From contig NC_089739.1 in assembly GCF_035083965.1 (NCBI RefSeq), positions 9,722,001 to 9,786,000 of the forward strand: DNA of 64,000 bases, written 5' to 3'. Below the pieces are notes generated by a model. That model saw only the letters and a list, made by a program, of their open reading frames with translations, was not told the DNA's origin and did not search any database. This DNA comes from Branchiostoma lanceolatum. Lineage: Eukaryota; Chordata; Leptocardii; Amphioxiformes; Branchiostomatidae. A program made the position numbers and the translations under genes. This document shows, piece after piece, positions 22,601 through 33,629 of the stretch; within the stretch, counting starts at the first letter, position 1, and each line of letters starts with the position of its first letter.

Positions 22601-25600
22601 GCTGGTATATTAGGTTTTACTCAAGCTGAATGAAAATTCTCAGCTGGGTTAACATATACTTAAGACTTACTTTCTTGTGCACGATGAACATGGGAACCTT
22701 GGTCCCATCCTTGCTGGTGAAGAACACCTGGTCTGTCTGGAAACCACTGGGGTCAAAATCCTTCACCTTGATCTGACGGAAGACCTACAAAACAGAAGGT
22801 GATTACAAAATGTAAGTCAAAAAGTAATATCAAATATTGTAATGTTTACCTTATCCCGCAATGACCTGGAGGTCAATGTACTAGGTAGGTACATGTAGGT
22901 AGGTAAACACTTTGTTATTTGTAGGGCCTTAGTCTATGTAATTATATCTTGTTACATGTTCTGTAAATGTTTTATGTGTGGGTCACGACACCAGCAATAG
23001 CTGTTAAAATCAAAAGGTAAAGGCATACAGTAGTTGTAGTTGCATCTGTGTGGCGCAGTGGTAGATCACTCGGCTGTCAAACAATGGGTCCCCGGTTCGT
23101 ATCCCGGTGTGCCTAGAGACATGTCCGGACTTGCGCCCCGACGTTGTGCCCTTGGGGAAAGGCACTTAACACGACTTTCCTCACTTCACTCAGGTGTAAA
23201 TGAGTACCTAGCTCATCTAGGGTTAGGAACGTCCCTCGGATAGGACGTTAAATGGAGGTCCCCTGTTTGGGGAGAGCCACACCCCGCGCACGTTAAAGAA
23301 CCCACCACACCTTTCGAAAAAGAGTAGGGGCATACCCTGGTGTGCGATGGTCCAAACCTTACAGTCCGGTCTGGGGTGACATCTTGAAAAGGTGATAGTT
23401 CACCTGTTATGTCAATCCTTCCACAAATGTGGTAAATCGAAATAAATAAATAAATAAATAAAAAAAGTTGATTTTTTTTCTAGTTTCCTTCACAGGTAAA
23501 GCATGAAGCTTTTTCAAATAGCTAGTAGTGCAGTGCGGCCTAACTATGGCTCACATTTTGGGCAAACACACTGGATCATTCCTACTCTTCTCAATAAGTG
23601 TGTTGGGTTCTTTTACGCGTAGAGGTTGACACTTCAAGCAGACACATAAAGCTCCCTCATACATGGGGCTGCTGGGTTTCCACCCCTCTTTGAAACAATG
23701 AGACAACTCTTTTCCAGTCATGTCTGGACCTACATGTACCCCGATTGTGACAACACCGTAAGTATATTTACTAACTATACCCTACCCTTGGTTCCAGTTT
23801 ATCCTTAGTGAGATCACAGTGGTAGATGACCCCAGGAGTTAGGAAGGACATGAACTGGTAGAAGATCTCTGAGTCCTTTTTCCTGCCGGAGTACCCCACC
23901 ACACTGCCAATGTCGAGTGGGAAGGTGGTGACACGTTTGCCTGTCTTCAACTCATGTAGATACAGCTCCGTCTAAAGGGTGCAACCAGTGATGTAGTAAA
24001 GAAACTGGTTAACATTCAACATAGACTTCCTTGTTATGCAATCTTCTTTTTCTTATTGTTGAAGAGATTCATCAGTCACGTGTAATAACAGTTACAAGAA
24101 TATTCATCAATCAGTGACTTAGAAAAGGTAACGAAATACGCACCTCCAAATTTTCGATGTCTACTGTACATCTTGATCACAGAGCCACCTAGTCTCGCGA
24201 GAACACGAGACTAGGACGAGACTTGTGAAGATCGTCCTGCCTCCCCCACCTCCTTGCGGAGACTAGGTCACTCCTTGATCAAGATCTATACAGTAGACAT
24301 CGAAAATTTGGAGGTACGTATCTCTTTACCTTTTCTAAGTCACTGATTAATAAATATTCTTGTAACTTCTTTTTCTTATCTTTGACAACATGTTAATGAT
24401 GTTTGCTTCAATCTTCAATTCAAAGTAAACTTGTCCTTATGAGTATTGTGGCGTAATCATCTCGACAAGGATGCTTTCTTGAACACGACTACCATTTCTT
24501 CTTCTTCCCACTTTGTGATTTAGCGGCAAGGATGGGGAAAAAAATGCAACTTATTAGTCTATACCTCCCTTGTCTCTACTCGCAATACGTTGAGAGTTTA
24601 TAAACATACCTGGTAAAAAATATGCTCGAGTCTCAAATTCAAATTCAGTGACCTTCTGGCTGCAATATATAAAACTATAGCTCTTTAACTGTGTTACAAA
24701 GGCATTAGTTTTGTCTGTTTGTTTTTTGTTTGCTTGTTTGTTGGTTGGTTGGTTGTTTGAACCATAGTTTATTCATCAAAAGCTCGAATCGGTAGCGTTT
24801 CATGGAGGTCATGAGGACGAGGTATAACGTAAGTAGCCTCAGTTTACAGGGATTCCCATGTACTCTCCTCTAGTGATATTGAAACTAGTGGTGCGTACCT
24901 AAATCCCGGACCGGTTCCGGACCTGTTCCTAACCTTTAGGTTCAAGTCCAAAAAAACCTAAACATCTGGAAACACGTCCGGACTTGAAAAAAAATCTCTG
25001 GCTATTACACTCCTTTTTGATTTAAACCATCTTAAAGCTTCCTTAGATCGTGAAATTTGCACTGGAAAAATATGAAAACATTGCTGTTTTGTGTTTATAA
25101 ATAAACTTCTGCATTAATTACTGACTGTATATAATTCGGTATATTATAGTTTTCAAATTGCTTGTAAAATATATGCCAATATGCAATTTCACACGAAACA
25201 GGAAAAAAAACATTCGTAGCACGCATATTCCATTGGTTAAGTCCGGACTTTCAAGTCCGAACCTGAACCTAAACCTCTGGACTCGAGTCCAAACCTAAAC
25301 CTAAACTCGGGTCTAGGTACGTACCACTAATTGAAACCCTGACAAACCAACTAGGATGACAGGTTGATAATGAAGGGTTAGTGTACCTTGACATCGTGAA
25401 GATAACAGAGAACCAGCTTGTCCTCATTGACACAGGCCGTCCACTCCATCACATCAGTCTCACTCTCCGGCACAAGGTCTGTCCACTGGTCCTGGAAGGC
25501 AACGACTTTAGGCTCAAACATTGCTAGAAATATTGAAAAGGTTTAACATTATGGCTTATCTATTAGAAAGAAATCTGCCTATATTCCAATGGAATCTATA

Positions 25601-28600
25601 TTTAAGTAGAATGCCATTTGTTTGCATTCAATTGGAATTTACTAAGTATATTCAACCTGTGAACAATGCCTTTTGCCAGTGCTGGATAACATTCACACTG
25701 AAAGTGCTATCTCTATCCTTGTTACTGAATGATGTTAACAATAAATTGCTGTACCTGTCATTGGTCCTGAATAATGTTCACACTGACATTGTTATCTCTG
25801 TCCTTGGTACTAAATGATATTCACACAGACATCCTATCCCTGTCATTGGTACTGAACAATGTTCATACTGACATTGCTGTCCCAGTCATTGGTACTGAAT
25901 GATGTCCACACTGACATTGCTATCCCTGTCCTTGGTACTGAATAATGTTCACACTGACATTGCTATCCCTGTCCTTGGTGCTGAATGATGTTCACACAGA
26001 CATTACTATCCCTGTCCTTGGTACTGAATAATGTTCACACTGACATTGCTATCCCTGTCCTTGGTACTGACTGATGTTCACACTGACATTGCTATCCCTG
26101 TCCTTGGTACTGAATAATGTTCACACTGACATTGCTATCCCTGTCTTTGGTACTGAATAATGTTCACACTGACATTGCTATCCCTGTCTTTGGTACTGAA
26201 TAATGTTCACACTGACATTGCTATCCCTGTCCTTGGTACTGAATAATGTTCACACTGACATTTCTATCCCTGTCTTTGGTACTGAATAATGTTCACACTG
26301 ACATTGCTATCTTTGCCCTTTGTGCTGAATAATGTTCACACAGACATTACTATCCCTGTCATTGGTACTGAATAATGTTCACCCTGACATTACTATCCCT
26401 GTCCTTGGTACTGACTGATGTTCAAACTGACATTGCTATCCCTGTCCTTGGTGCTGAATGATGTTCACAATAACATTGCTGTCCCTGTCATTGGTACTGA
26501 ATGATCTTCACACTGACATTGCTATCCCTGTCATTGGTACTGAACAATGTTCACACTGACATTGCTATCCCTGTCATTGGTACTGAACAATGTTCACACT
26601 GACATTGCTATCCCTGTCATTGGTACTGAATGATGGTCACACTGACATTGCTATCCCTGTCCTTGGTCCTGAAAGACCTGTCATACCTGAAGACTTGCTA
26701 TGTAATGTAATCAAACACCACATGGCGCCTGCTACTCAACCAGTAACCATTGTGACAGCCCTCTGATCCAGGTCATTGACCTTATTTGCTTGGAACGGAA
26801 GAGGACATGAAAAAGGAGAGAAAGAAAGGCAGCAAAAACAATATCTTTCCCTTCTATGAAGGAAGAAACACACAAGAAAACTTACCATTTCTGGTTTGCT
26901 GAAGTCGATATTGATCAGTTTGTAGCGGGGGGCATTCAGGTTGGTCTTGAAGGTGAACACGGTGCCTTCATTTGCAATGTACTGTCAAGTAGAAAAACAA
27001 AGAAGTCAAAAACTGCAAGATTCTTCTCCATTTTCATTCCATGTTGCTAAAGAGACATCTAGTGACAAAAAAGCCTTTCCATGAAGTACATTAAGGCCTT
27101 ACCTCATATTCTGCGTCAAAGTTGTCCGCCACTTTGACCCAGGGCAGGACCCCTGTGACCTTGTGATCCACAGTCTGAAGGTCGCAGTAGTACAGGCGGT
27201 TGACGGGGTCGCAGCCCTCCCTGATGGCCAGGATAACGTACCTGCCGTCATCAGACACTTCAGCGCCACTGAGAAAAATAGCATAAAACTATTAAGTTTA
27301 TGAAGGTTAGACCTACTGTACAGGTTTTGATTGTTTGCATTGCATACCTGGTAAACCGCATCAAGGCGTGACACACCAGGTTTGTACTAAAGAGTACAAG
27401 CTGCATATCCCAACAGATTCATATGATCCACACACACCAGGAAGGACCCCTACTCTTTTCGATAAGTGTGTTGGGTTCTTTAACGTGCTTGAGGTGTGGC
27501 TCTCCTCCAACATGGGACCTCCATTTAACATCCTATCCAAGGGACATCCCTAACCGAATCTAGGTACTCATTTTCACCTGAGTAAAGTGGGGAAAGTCGT
27601 GTAAAGTGCCTTTCCCAAGGGCACAGCGTCAACGGGACAAATCAGGGAAACCCGGATTCAAACCCGGTATCTCTGGGTTCTGGGGCCAAACACCCTGCCA
27701 CTACGCCATTGCGATGCCTTAAACGTCAGGTTAACATTACTCAAAGACAAATCAATCTCTAATCTATCACTCTTCTTCAGCGTCACTAGAATGAACTGGC
27801 AGAACAACTTTTTTTCTATAAAAAGCGTTAACTAACTAGTTGTTCAATAGCTGTTGCCATACATTGTACAATGTACTATTGTCAAGCAGTAAAGTTTGTC
27901 CATTCATTCCAATGGAAGTATGCACATACTATCAGCAACAGTATCAAAAGAAGTCAAAGACATCAGAAATACCATACAACTGAAACGTTGGATTTAATAG
28001 CATCAAAGTTCTCAACAAAATTTACACCCTCCAGTTTAATTCCGGACTGACCTCCCATATCTCAGCAACCTACCATCTTCTTGGGCTAATATTGTAAACT
28101 ATACATAAAAATGATGTAAGAAATATGTAACCGCCATCAATGACTCCCTGGGGATTAGCCCAAATCTGCAGAAATCTGCAGATTTCTGTGACCTTGACTG
28201 GCTTGAGCCAGAAATCTGCAGAAATCTGGAACTTGAGCCAGAAATCATAGGGATTTGGTATTTCTGGCTCAAGGTCACAGATTTCTGGCTCAAGGCCCAG
28301 ATTTCTGCAGATTTCTGGCTCAAGGTCACACTGTCAGATGCATATATAGCAGAATGAAACTAGTATCAATACTTACGGCATCCATTTTGGGTGGTCTGGA
28401 AACTCTCCACAGAGCACATCCTTAGACTGGTCAGTACCAATCACATGGTAGTACAGCTAAAAACAAGGCAGCAAGTTCAGTGCTGAGTCCTTAACTCTAA
28501 ACCATGGATAATTACTTCTTCATATTATCATTTTTTTTTGTGTTCCTGATGCACAAATGCTTTACCAACATAGCCATGTATAAATACCAGAATTTCAGCA

Positions 28601-31600
28601 TTTTATGCCACTACATTAATGCAAAGATATCTTTTACTATAGTAGCTTAACATTGGAAACATATTTACAAGCCCACGAGTGAACATTATGTGTCATATTG
28701 TTCACTACATGGTAAATTTGATATATTTGCTGCTAAAGTAGAAAATTAATCTATAGAATCTATATCTATAGAATGTTTTGGTACACATACCTTCTGATGA
28801 AGATTTGCTGTAGTCTCTGTTCCATCAGCTTTTGTCTCTGGCTCTGGAAACCTCTGTGGTAAAAAAAAACACACACACAAGACAGGATTCTTAGTCAGTG
28901 TTTCATTAATTTTCAGGATAGAATTTCATTAAAAAGTCATACAATGGTTGACATCCTTTCTGTGTAGACTAAACTATAATACATGACATTGCTTCTTTGT
29001 ATGTGTACTTGCCTGTGCATGTGTGTATTGACATACATTCTAAACCATGCCCTGGTGGTTGTGTGTGTATGTGTGTCAGGTGTGTGTGTGCCTGTGCATG
29101 TGTGTGTGTGTGTGTGTGTGTGTCTGTTGATGCGCGTTCGCGCGTGTATGTGTGTGTGTGCATGTCCATGTGTGTGTGTGTACTTGCCTAAAGATGTGTG
29201 CACTGACTTACATATAAAACATGCCCTTGTGGTTGTGGGTGTGTATGTGTGTGTGTGTGTGTGTGCATGTGTGTACTGACTCACATTATAAAACGTGCCT
29301 TTGTGGTCGTGGGTGTGCATGTGTGTGTGTGCATGTGTGTACTGACTTACATTGTAAAACATGCCATTGTGGTCGTGTATGTGTGAGAGACTGTGTACGT
29401 ATGTGTGTATGTGTACTTGCCTATAGGTGTACACTTGTATACTGACTTACATTATAAAACATGCCCTGGTGTGTGTGAGTGTGCATGTGTGTGTGTGTGC
29501 ATGTGTGTACGGACTTACATTATAAAACATTCCCTTGTGGTCATGAGTGTGCATGTGTGTGCACTTGTGCATGTGTGTGTGTGTGCTTGCGTGTGTACAT
29601 GTTTGTGTGTGTGTGTGTGTACAGTATGTGCCTATAGATGTGTGTACTGTACTGACTTACATTATAAAACATGCCCTTGTGGGCGTGGGTGTGCATGTGT
29701 GTGTGTGCATGTGTGTACTGACTTACATTATAAAACATGCCCTTGTGGTCGTGGGTCCAGCTCATGCAGCTGAACTTGACATACTCCAAGGTGTCGGGCA
29801 GCTGCTCAGCTCCAGCCACCTTCATGAACTGTCAGGAATAAAGAAAAGGTAAGAGGTACTGAAAAGGTATCAAAGAAGGAGTGGTTCAACTCTGTCATTC
29901 TTATAAAAGACAAATGAAGTCAAAACCTGTACAATACCGTGTCTCAGCACCATTATTTTCTGTGAATGATGTCAGGAAATAGATTTTAAAAAAGCGACAA
30001 TCATATACATGCACAAATAGTGTACATAGTCAACATGCCAAACATTTGTAGATAAATTGCAAGCAAGTGCTCTAAAGATGTACTTCTTTTAAAAATTCCA
30101 TTAAAATGTTCTGAAATTTATCAGTGACAGGACCTACCCACCTACCAAATATAATTACAATCCTTAGCTTCTTAACCTTCTCCCTGTTACCTAACTCTGT
30201 AACCAATAGGGAATTGGGAGCCAAATGGCTACTTCAGTGTGCTAAAGCCAGTAATATGAGTAAAGGTTAAGTTATTACCGGCCAAAATATGCGGAAACAA
30301 ATACAACAAAAATGATACCTCCATTTTTCTGACAGTAACAAACCTTTATAGTGACCCAATCAGAGCCACTCTTGCTTATCCCGTAAGCGAAGTATTCCCC
30401 GTCCTCGGAGAAGGCCGACCCGCGAAGACTGACAGTACCGTCCTCCGAGAACTTGTTGGGATCCAGGAAGACTTTGGCTTCAGCATCAAGGGAGTCTTGT
30501 ACATACAGCACACTGCAGGTCAATTATGATTATGAACATACATTTTTGAAATTACTCAGGGAGATTTCTTTTCTTACACCAAAAACATTTTTGGAAAAGT
30601 TGATGATACATGTACACTACACATGCACTCTCTATTTTTCAATACAGCAAAATATTCTATTGTAATTTGTTATGCAAACTGTATGACTAACAAGCTTAAG
30701 AAAATACTTGATCTCTTCTTTACCAAACAATGGTAATATCAAAACACATCAAAACGTTGCCATTTCAGAGTCATTTGCTGTTTTGCTACCAGTTAAGCGG
30801 TACACATACATTGTATATCAAACAAGAGCTTTTCAAAAAAGCTGGCGTTTCGGCTACGTTTATGAGTGTGAATTGTCTTTTCCCTTTACTTGAAGTAAAA
30901 TCTGCCAGAGAAAGTCACTCAAGGGCTGTTCAGTCTATAAGAAAAATTGTCATTTTGGGAAATGAGTACTGTTTTAATAGAGAAAGGCAGATTGGGGAAA
31001 GCAATTTTGAAGTTACGTCACTTAACTTAAGTGCTTTTGAAAAAGCTGGTCTTGGCCTACAACTTGTACTTATTTGTAAAATGTACAATAGGCTCATTAT
31101 AAAAGCTATCAATGTAATTATGTACATGGCACGCAATAAAACATAAAATTTGAAAAAGCACCATTGAATCATCAGCACTATGGTAATTAAGTGAAATAGA
31201 AGTTCATAACAGCTAAGGTTCTATCTAAAATGACTACCAAATGTCAAACAAATCAACAGCTACCTCATCCGTATTATTCTGGTTTCCGCATTTACAACAT
31301 TTCTTCCTTATTTTCCTGGGTAATTTTGCTAAAATTCATGAAAATTCCCATAGTTTTGTGCCGAGCGGCGCCACTTTCCACGTCCGTGTTGTCTGAATGA
31401 AGTCGATACTGAACAATGGAGCATTTGCTACTGTAACAAAGGATCGCTGTTTTGCAAACAACATCAAGAGCCTCTGTTTACATCGGGGATAGAAGTTTAG
31501 TGGCGAGTGTTTTGCAAGAATCATCTTACCGCGCATAGGAGCCGCTGCACGGTATTTTCCATTACAATGAACAGAAAAATTTGAATGCCGGGTTTGGAAT

Positions 31601-33629
31601 CTATGAAGTCCTGTTCATAAGACAAAGGCCTTGTATATATTAAATGAATATTTAAAAATAACAAATATAAAATATTTCTTTATTTATTAATGAAAAAAAT
31701 GAAAAAATGATATTCATAAATATGATATTGATAGATTAATATAATATCAATATATATTTTTGATATTCAATATCTAAAAAGAAAAAAAAAATCCATGCAC
31801 GGACACGAACACGGATCTTCTAGGTCCGAAGTGCTTCGCGTTGCCAGATGGGCTAAGCTGCGATACGTAACCCGTCTCTCTGTACGTAATGCTATAACCT
31901 CACTACTAGTATATGGTATCATTTATGTCGATTTTTGGTCGTTTTCTTGACGAAATCATTTTTTTTCTTCTGCAATCTTGTGGAATAGATGTAATATGGT
32001 CATTTTTCAGGATATCAAAGTCCGAAACCACAATGCAATGATATTTCTGAACAGTTGTAGCAGTTACATGCGGTCGCCCTCCTGTGTGTCATGCAAATCT
32101 AGCCTGCCTGCCTTTTCGTGCTCCCTTGCCATATAAGGCAACGGCTATACAAGGATTTGGGAACGTATTACCATATAAGGTCTTCTGGTGTGCGACACAG
32201 TGTTGAACCAAACAGCATGCTTCGAGCATGCATCGAAGCATCCTGCATGCGCTATGCATGCATCGAAGGTAAAAGCCAGGACATTGCATTCCGGCGCGAA
32301 GGCGCCGAAACGCAAAAAAGGCAAAGGTACATTGTAGTCCTGTAGCCTAAGGCCCTTTTTGAGGCCGTAGGGACAGTGGGTTGTTATCACTGTGTCTAGG
32401 GCACAGTATTGTAAGGTGAAGCCTATCGCCCCTCTACATGTAATTCTACTGCCTTTATTGCAAGAAAGATGTGTTAAACTTAAGTGCCTTTCACAAGGAC
32501 ATAACTAGCCTGGGATGCCAGGAATTGAACCCGTGACCTCTAGATTTCCTGTTAGGTAGCCTAGCCACCTGGCCATCAAATGCTACTTCTGCACATGTAT
32601 GTATTAAATATCTCTTTTCTCACCTCTGGTTTTGGAGCCCGGTGTTGTAGTAGTAGAAGTAGCGAGAACCCCTCTTGAAAGGGCAGCCGTACTTGGGATA
32701 GTCCCACATCTCCTTTAACCTGGGAGGGGGCAAGAAAGGAAGTCACAGAAAAACTGTTACTAGTAGGTACAGTTTGAGGGTAATGTAGAATACACTGTTA
32801 AGTTTTCTTTTTATGTCATACCCACCTGAGAAAGCACACATTCTAATGCGAGACATCTAGTCTGAAACACCCATATGGACAAATCAAACGTTATTATGGC
32901 TTAGTTACAAAGAAGAGCTTGTAAGCGAACTCCTGCTCTGGGCGCCAACTCATGGGCATTCCTGTGTCGGACGACCCCGAAGGACTTACATAGACCAACT
33001 TGCTGGGGATGTAGGAGCGAGGACTGAACATTTAGACCAACTAATGGCGGACCGTGTTGCCTGGAGGGAAAGAGCAACCCTAGTCCGGGCAAGCTGCCCG
33101 ATATGATGATGATGAGTTATTACTAATAACGTTTTGACATGAATATGCATGTACCTCGCCTGAAACTGTTTCCTGACTGCACATTTCTCCAGGTACGGGA
33201 CGGTGATCTTGTTCTGTGCCTCCACAAAAGCCTTGGTCTCCTCTCCGTCTGGGTCCTCCAGCCAGGAGTAGGGATCAGGAACCTGCACCACACACAGAAA
33301 AACATCTTTCATTCATGCCATCCTTTCTTATCAGTTCAAAAGTAGAACGGATTAAATGTTTGGTATACAACAACAGATAGTTCCCGTTTGAAACGGATTA
33401 AATGTTTCGTATACAACAGGTAAAGTTCCTGTATGAAACGGGTTAAATGTTTAGTATATAACAGGTAGGTCCTGTATGCATTGTTCGAGACCTGCCAACT
33501 TCCACGCATGTTGTCGCCCCCCTCCCCCATACTAACAGACAAAAAGTAGAGCTACAATACCTTCGTGCCATGATAGTCGTCTATGGCGGAGTCGTCTCTC
33601 CTTGCCTCTGGGTACTTAATGGCAGACAT
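16691..33629 (-). CDS. PREP: Prolyl endopeptidase (prolyl oligopeptidase), complete, 19 exons
   Basis: Exons in coding order: 33561-33629, 33155-33282, 32624-32719, 30344-30512, 29727-29828, 28791-28853, 28377-28456, 27103-27268, 26886-26981, 25387-25491, 23786-23971, 22671-22784, 21739-21887, 20907-21023, 19625-19720, 18894-18995, 18320-18479, 17549-17617, 16691-16759. They sum to 2136 nt, 711 aa (human 710). This cytosolic S9 serine peptidase cuts short peptides after proline. The N-terminal hydrolase part and seven-bladed propeller show in [29 protein letters not shown] and GSDWVTIK. The catalytic triad is Ser554 (INGGSNGG), Asp641 (GDHDDRVVP) and His680 ([10 protein letters not shown]). 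No signal peptide. Start ATG at 33629 gives [13 protein letters not shown], aligned with the usual start. Introns are full of repeats, and partial exon 13 copies lie in introns 12 and 13. Confidence 0.97.
17125..17280 (-). repeat. SINE-like element (same family as 5680-5905)
   Basis: Shares agggaggggttgctag, the ACGTCCCTTCC block and a reversed B box (gattgaaccagggtctccc) with 5680-5905. It lies in the last part of prolyl endopeptidase intron 18. Confidence 0.55.
17700..17905 (+). repeat. LINE 3'-end fragment
   Basis: Both ends of this stretch recur at 62107-62410: AAGAAGTTGA and GATTAGCTTAGCTTATC at one side, TGTATCTAGCCCCTC, GGGCACGAA and AGGTCTTC at the other. The second copy also holds a reverse transcriptase piece, so this is likely a truncated non-LTR retrotransposon tail. 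Confidence 0.6.
18737..18775 (+). repeat. Dispersed repeat with hammerhead-like core, copy 3 (mutated box 2)
   Basis: CTGAAGA at 18737-18743, a stem GACAGCC / GGTTGTC, then CAAACGTC where the family has GAAACGTC. The change from GAAA to CAAA would inactivate a hammerhead. Intron 16 of the prolyl endopeptidase gene, opposite strand. Confidence 0.45.
19935..20035 (-). repeat. tRNA-derived SINE head fragment
   Basis: Read on minus: A-box-like GGCCTAGTGGGTAGAGTG and B-box-like GTTCGAACCCC. Without a tRNA-length cloverleaf or 3' body it is a fragment, not a tRNA gene. Confidence 0.5.
20298..20372. mobile_element. Palindromic MITE
   Basis: The left arm contains TAGTGGCCAATCTTTTTTTG and the right arm CAAAAAAAGATTGTGGCCAC, separated by about nine bases. 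The core is bounded by CTAGTAGT / ACTAGTACTAG. Outside, a weaker inverted match continues to about 20265 and 20400. Confidence 0.7.
20508..20904 (+). repeat. tRNA-derived SINE, full length
   Basis: Head with A-box-like TGGCTAGAACAATCGG and B-box GAGTTCGAACC. Body with CCCTTGGGAAAGGCACTTAA, TCCCTCGGATAGGACG and AAAGAACCCACCACA, and tail AAATAAA. The body is shared with 23044-23466, 27440-27725 and 62445-62705. Confidence 0.75.
21210..21365. repeat. Two oppositely oriented hammerhead-like repeat copies
   Basis: On plus, CTGATGA (21305-21311), a small stem ATAG / CTAT and GAAA (21331-21334) follow the hammerhead core order exactly. On minus, the block from about 21290 to 21210 carries CTGATAA, a short stem and GAAACGTC, and matches 48785-48850 beyond the core (AAATCTATC.AGTTGCTT). 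Intron 13 of the prolyl endopeptidase gene. Confidence 0.5.
21466..21545 (-). pseudogene. Partial duplicate of prolyl endopeptidase exon 13 (3' half)
   Basis: On minus this reads [20 protein letters not shown] and ends in a GT donor-like site. It is nearly the same as the real exon 13 end ([20 protein letters not shown]) at 21739-21800, with a short in-frame loss and changes. The adjoining intron sequence (GAAGACAGT.AAAC..TCC) is duplicated too. The upstream half of the exon is absent here. Confidence 0.75.
21642..21720. mobile_element. Short repeat family with TTAACCTT / AAGGTTAA ends, copy 1
   Basis: AACCTTCTTTCTGCTGCCTA opens it and CTACTTCAGTGTGCTTAAGG closes it. Copies at 30172-30269 and 43097-43152 share CCTAAC.CT.TA.CCAATAG. 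The ends are mutually inverted, so it behaves like a roughly 95-bp MITE. Confidence 0.6.
21998..22070 (-). pseudogene. Partial duplicate of prolyl endopeptidase exon 13 (5' half)
   Basis: The plus strand CCCGCCATACCCATAAAGCA resembles CCCGCCATACCCATACAGGA of the real exon at 21838. The similarity runs on through GGACAGGGTGG-, GGATATCCTGGAA- and AAACAAAATATTCATT-like stretches, including flanking intron. Changes within it break the reading frame. With 21466-21545 it shows that exon 13 and its surroundings were duplicated and then decayed. Confidence 0.65.
22121..22410 (+). repeat. tRNA-derived SINE, second head type
   Basis: Head with TGGCGCAACAGCAGAGCG and B box GAGTTCGAATCC. The first body part is shared with the other SINEs (GCCCTTGCGAAAGGCACTTT), but the later part differs (GAGGTCACCTGGTGGCG). 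Confidence 0.65.
23044..23466 (+). repeat. tRNA-derived SINE, best-preserved copy
   Basis: A box TGGCGCAGTGGTAGATCACT, B box CGGTTCGTATCC, conserved body, and a tail of TAAA repeats (AAATAAATAAATAAATAAAT). The head is close to a real tRNA, but the 3' half has no acceptor stem and runs into the SINE body. A related partial copy lies on minus at about 23575-23680. Confidence 0.8.
24090..24366. mobile_element. Foldback element with about 90-bp arms
   Basis: The left arm (GTTACAAGAATATTCATCAA, TCAGTGACTTAGAAAAGGTA, CCTCCAAATTTTCGATGTCT) is repeated inverted on the right up to TTCTTGTAAC at 24366. The core holds a second palindrome (CTAGTCTCGCGAGAACACGA). The word CTTCTTTTTCTTAT lies on both sides (24045 and 24367) in direct orientation. 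Confidence 0.75.
25690..26680. repeat. 43-bp minisatellite, about 23 copies
   Basis: The unit is TGTTCACACTGACATTGCTA followed by TCCCTGTCCTTGGTACTGAATAA in order. Two successive unit starts at 25921 and 25964 give the 43-base period. Unit differences (cctt/catt, ataatg/atgatg) spread through the array. It lies in prolyl endopeptidase intron 9. Confidence 0.9.
27440..27725 (-). repeat. tRNA-derived SINE on minus strand
   Basis: Same body as the other SINEs in reverse (AAGTGTGTTGGGTTCTTTAA, AAGTGCCTTTCCCAAGGGCA), with a head at the right end containing a reversed B box (GGATTCAAACCCGG) and A-box-like end CACTACGCCATTGCG. Prolyl endopeptidase intron 7. Confidence 0.75.
28153..28326. repeat. 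Short interleaved palindromic repeats of CAGAAATCTGCAGATTTCTG type
   Basis: CCAGAAATCTGCAGAAATCT and its reverse complement alternate around TTGAGCCAG / CTGGCTCAAGG. The single strand can fold into several alternative hairpins. Prolyl endopeptidase intron 7. Confidence 0.75.
28860..29760. repeat. Minisatellite of (TG)n plus multiplied exon 5 splice-donor segment
   Basis: About seven units, each made of ACTTACATTATAAAACATGC, CCTTGTGG and GTGGGTGTG, then a TG run. They lie near 29035, 29208, 29279, 29343, 29443, 29513 and 29655, beside the true exon 5 end (29727). On the coding strand each unit repeats the codons for KGMFYN and the GTAAGT donor. Confidence 0.85.
30172..30269. mobile_element. 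Short repeat family with TTAACCTT / AAGGTTAA ends, copy 2
   Basis: Best-preserved copy: TTAACCTTCTCCCTGTTACC at the left, AAAGGTTAAG at the right, with CCAATAGGGAATTGGGAGCC and CTACTTCAGTGTGCT inside. Prolyl endopeptidase intron 4. Confidence 0.6.
30821..32318 (-). mobile_element. 1.5-kb non-coding element, copy B (inverted relative to 7923-9387)
   Basis: The reverse complement of 7923-9387 with few changes. The largest difference is near 32210-32280, where copy B has GCATGCATCGAAG-type palindromes instead of a short segment of copy A. The 92-codon frame of copy A is also open here (starting upstream at 30730). Prolyl endopeptidase intron 3. Confidence 0.75.
32470..32590 (-). repeat. SINE head fragment on minus strand
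   Basis: Contains AAGTGCCTTTCACAAGGACA (SINE body) joined to a reversed tRNA-like head (GGAATTGAACCCGTGACCTC; GTAGCCTAGCCACCTGGCCA). The middle of the SINE body is missing. Confidence 0.55.

Noticed and set aside
23044-23120. Functional tRNA gene
   Set aside because: A and B boxes are present, but the 3' half lacks a tRNA acceptor arm and continues as SINE body with a TAAA tail.
25690-26680. CRISPR-like array
   Set aside because: Units are contiguous 43-bp repeats with no unique spacers, in an animal intron.
28937-29852. Several long Cys-Val or His-Thr frames on both strands
   Set aside because: Product of the TG-rich minisatellite in prolyl endopeptidase intron 5; no family similarity.
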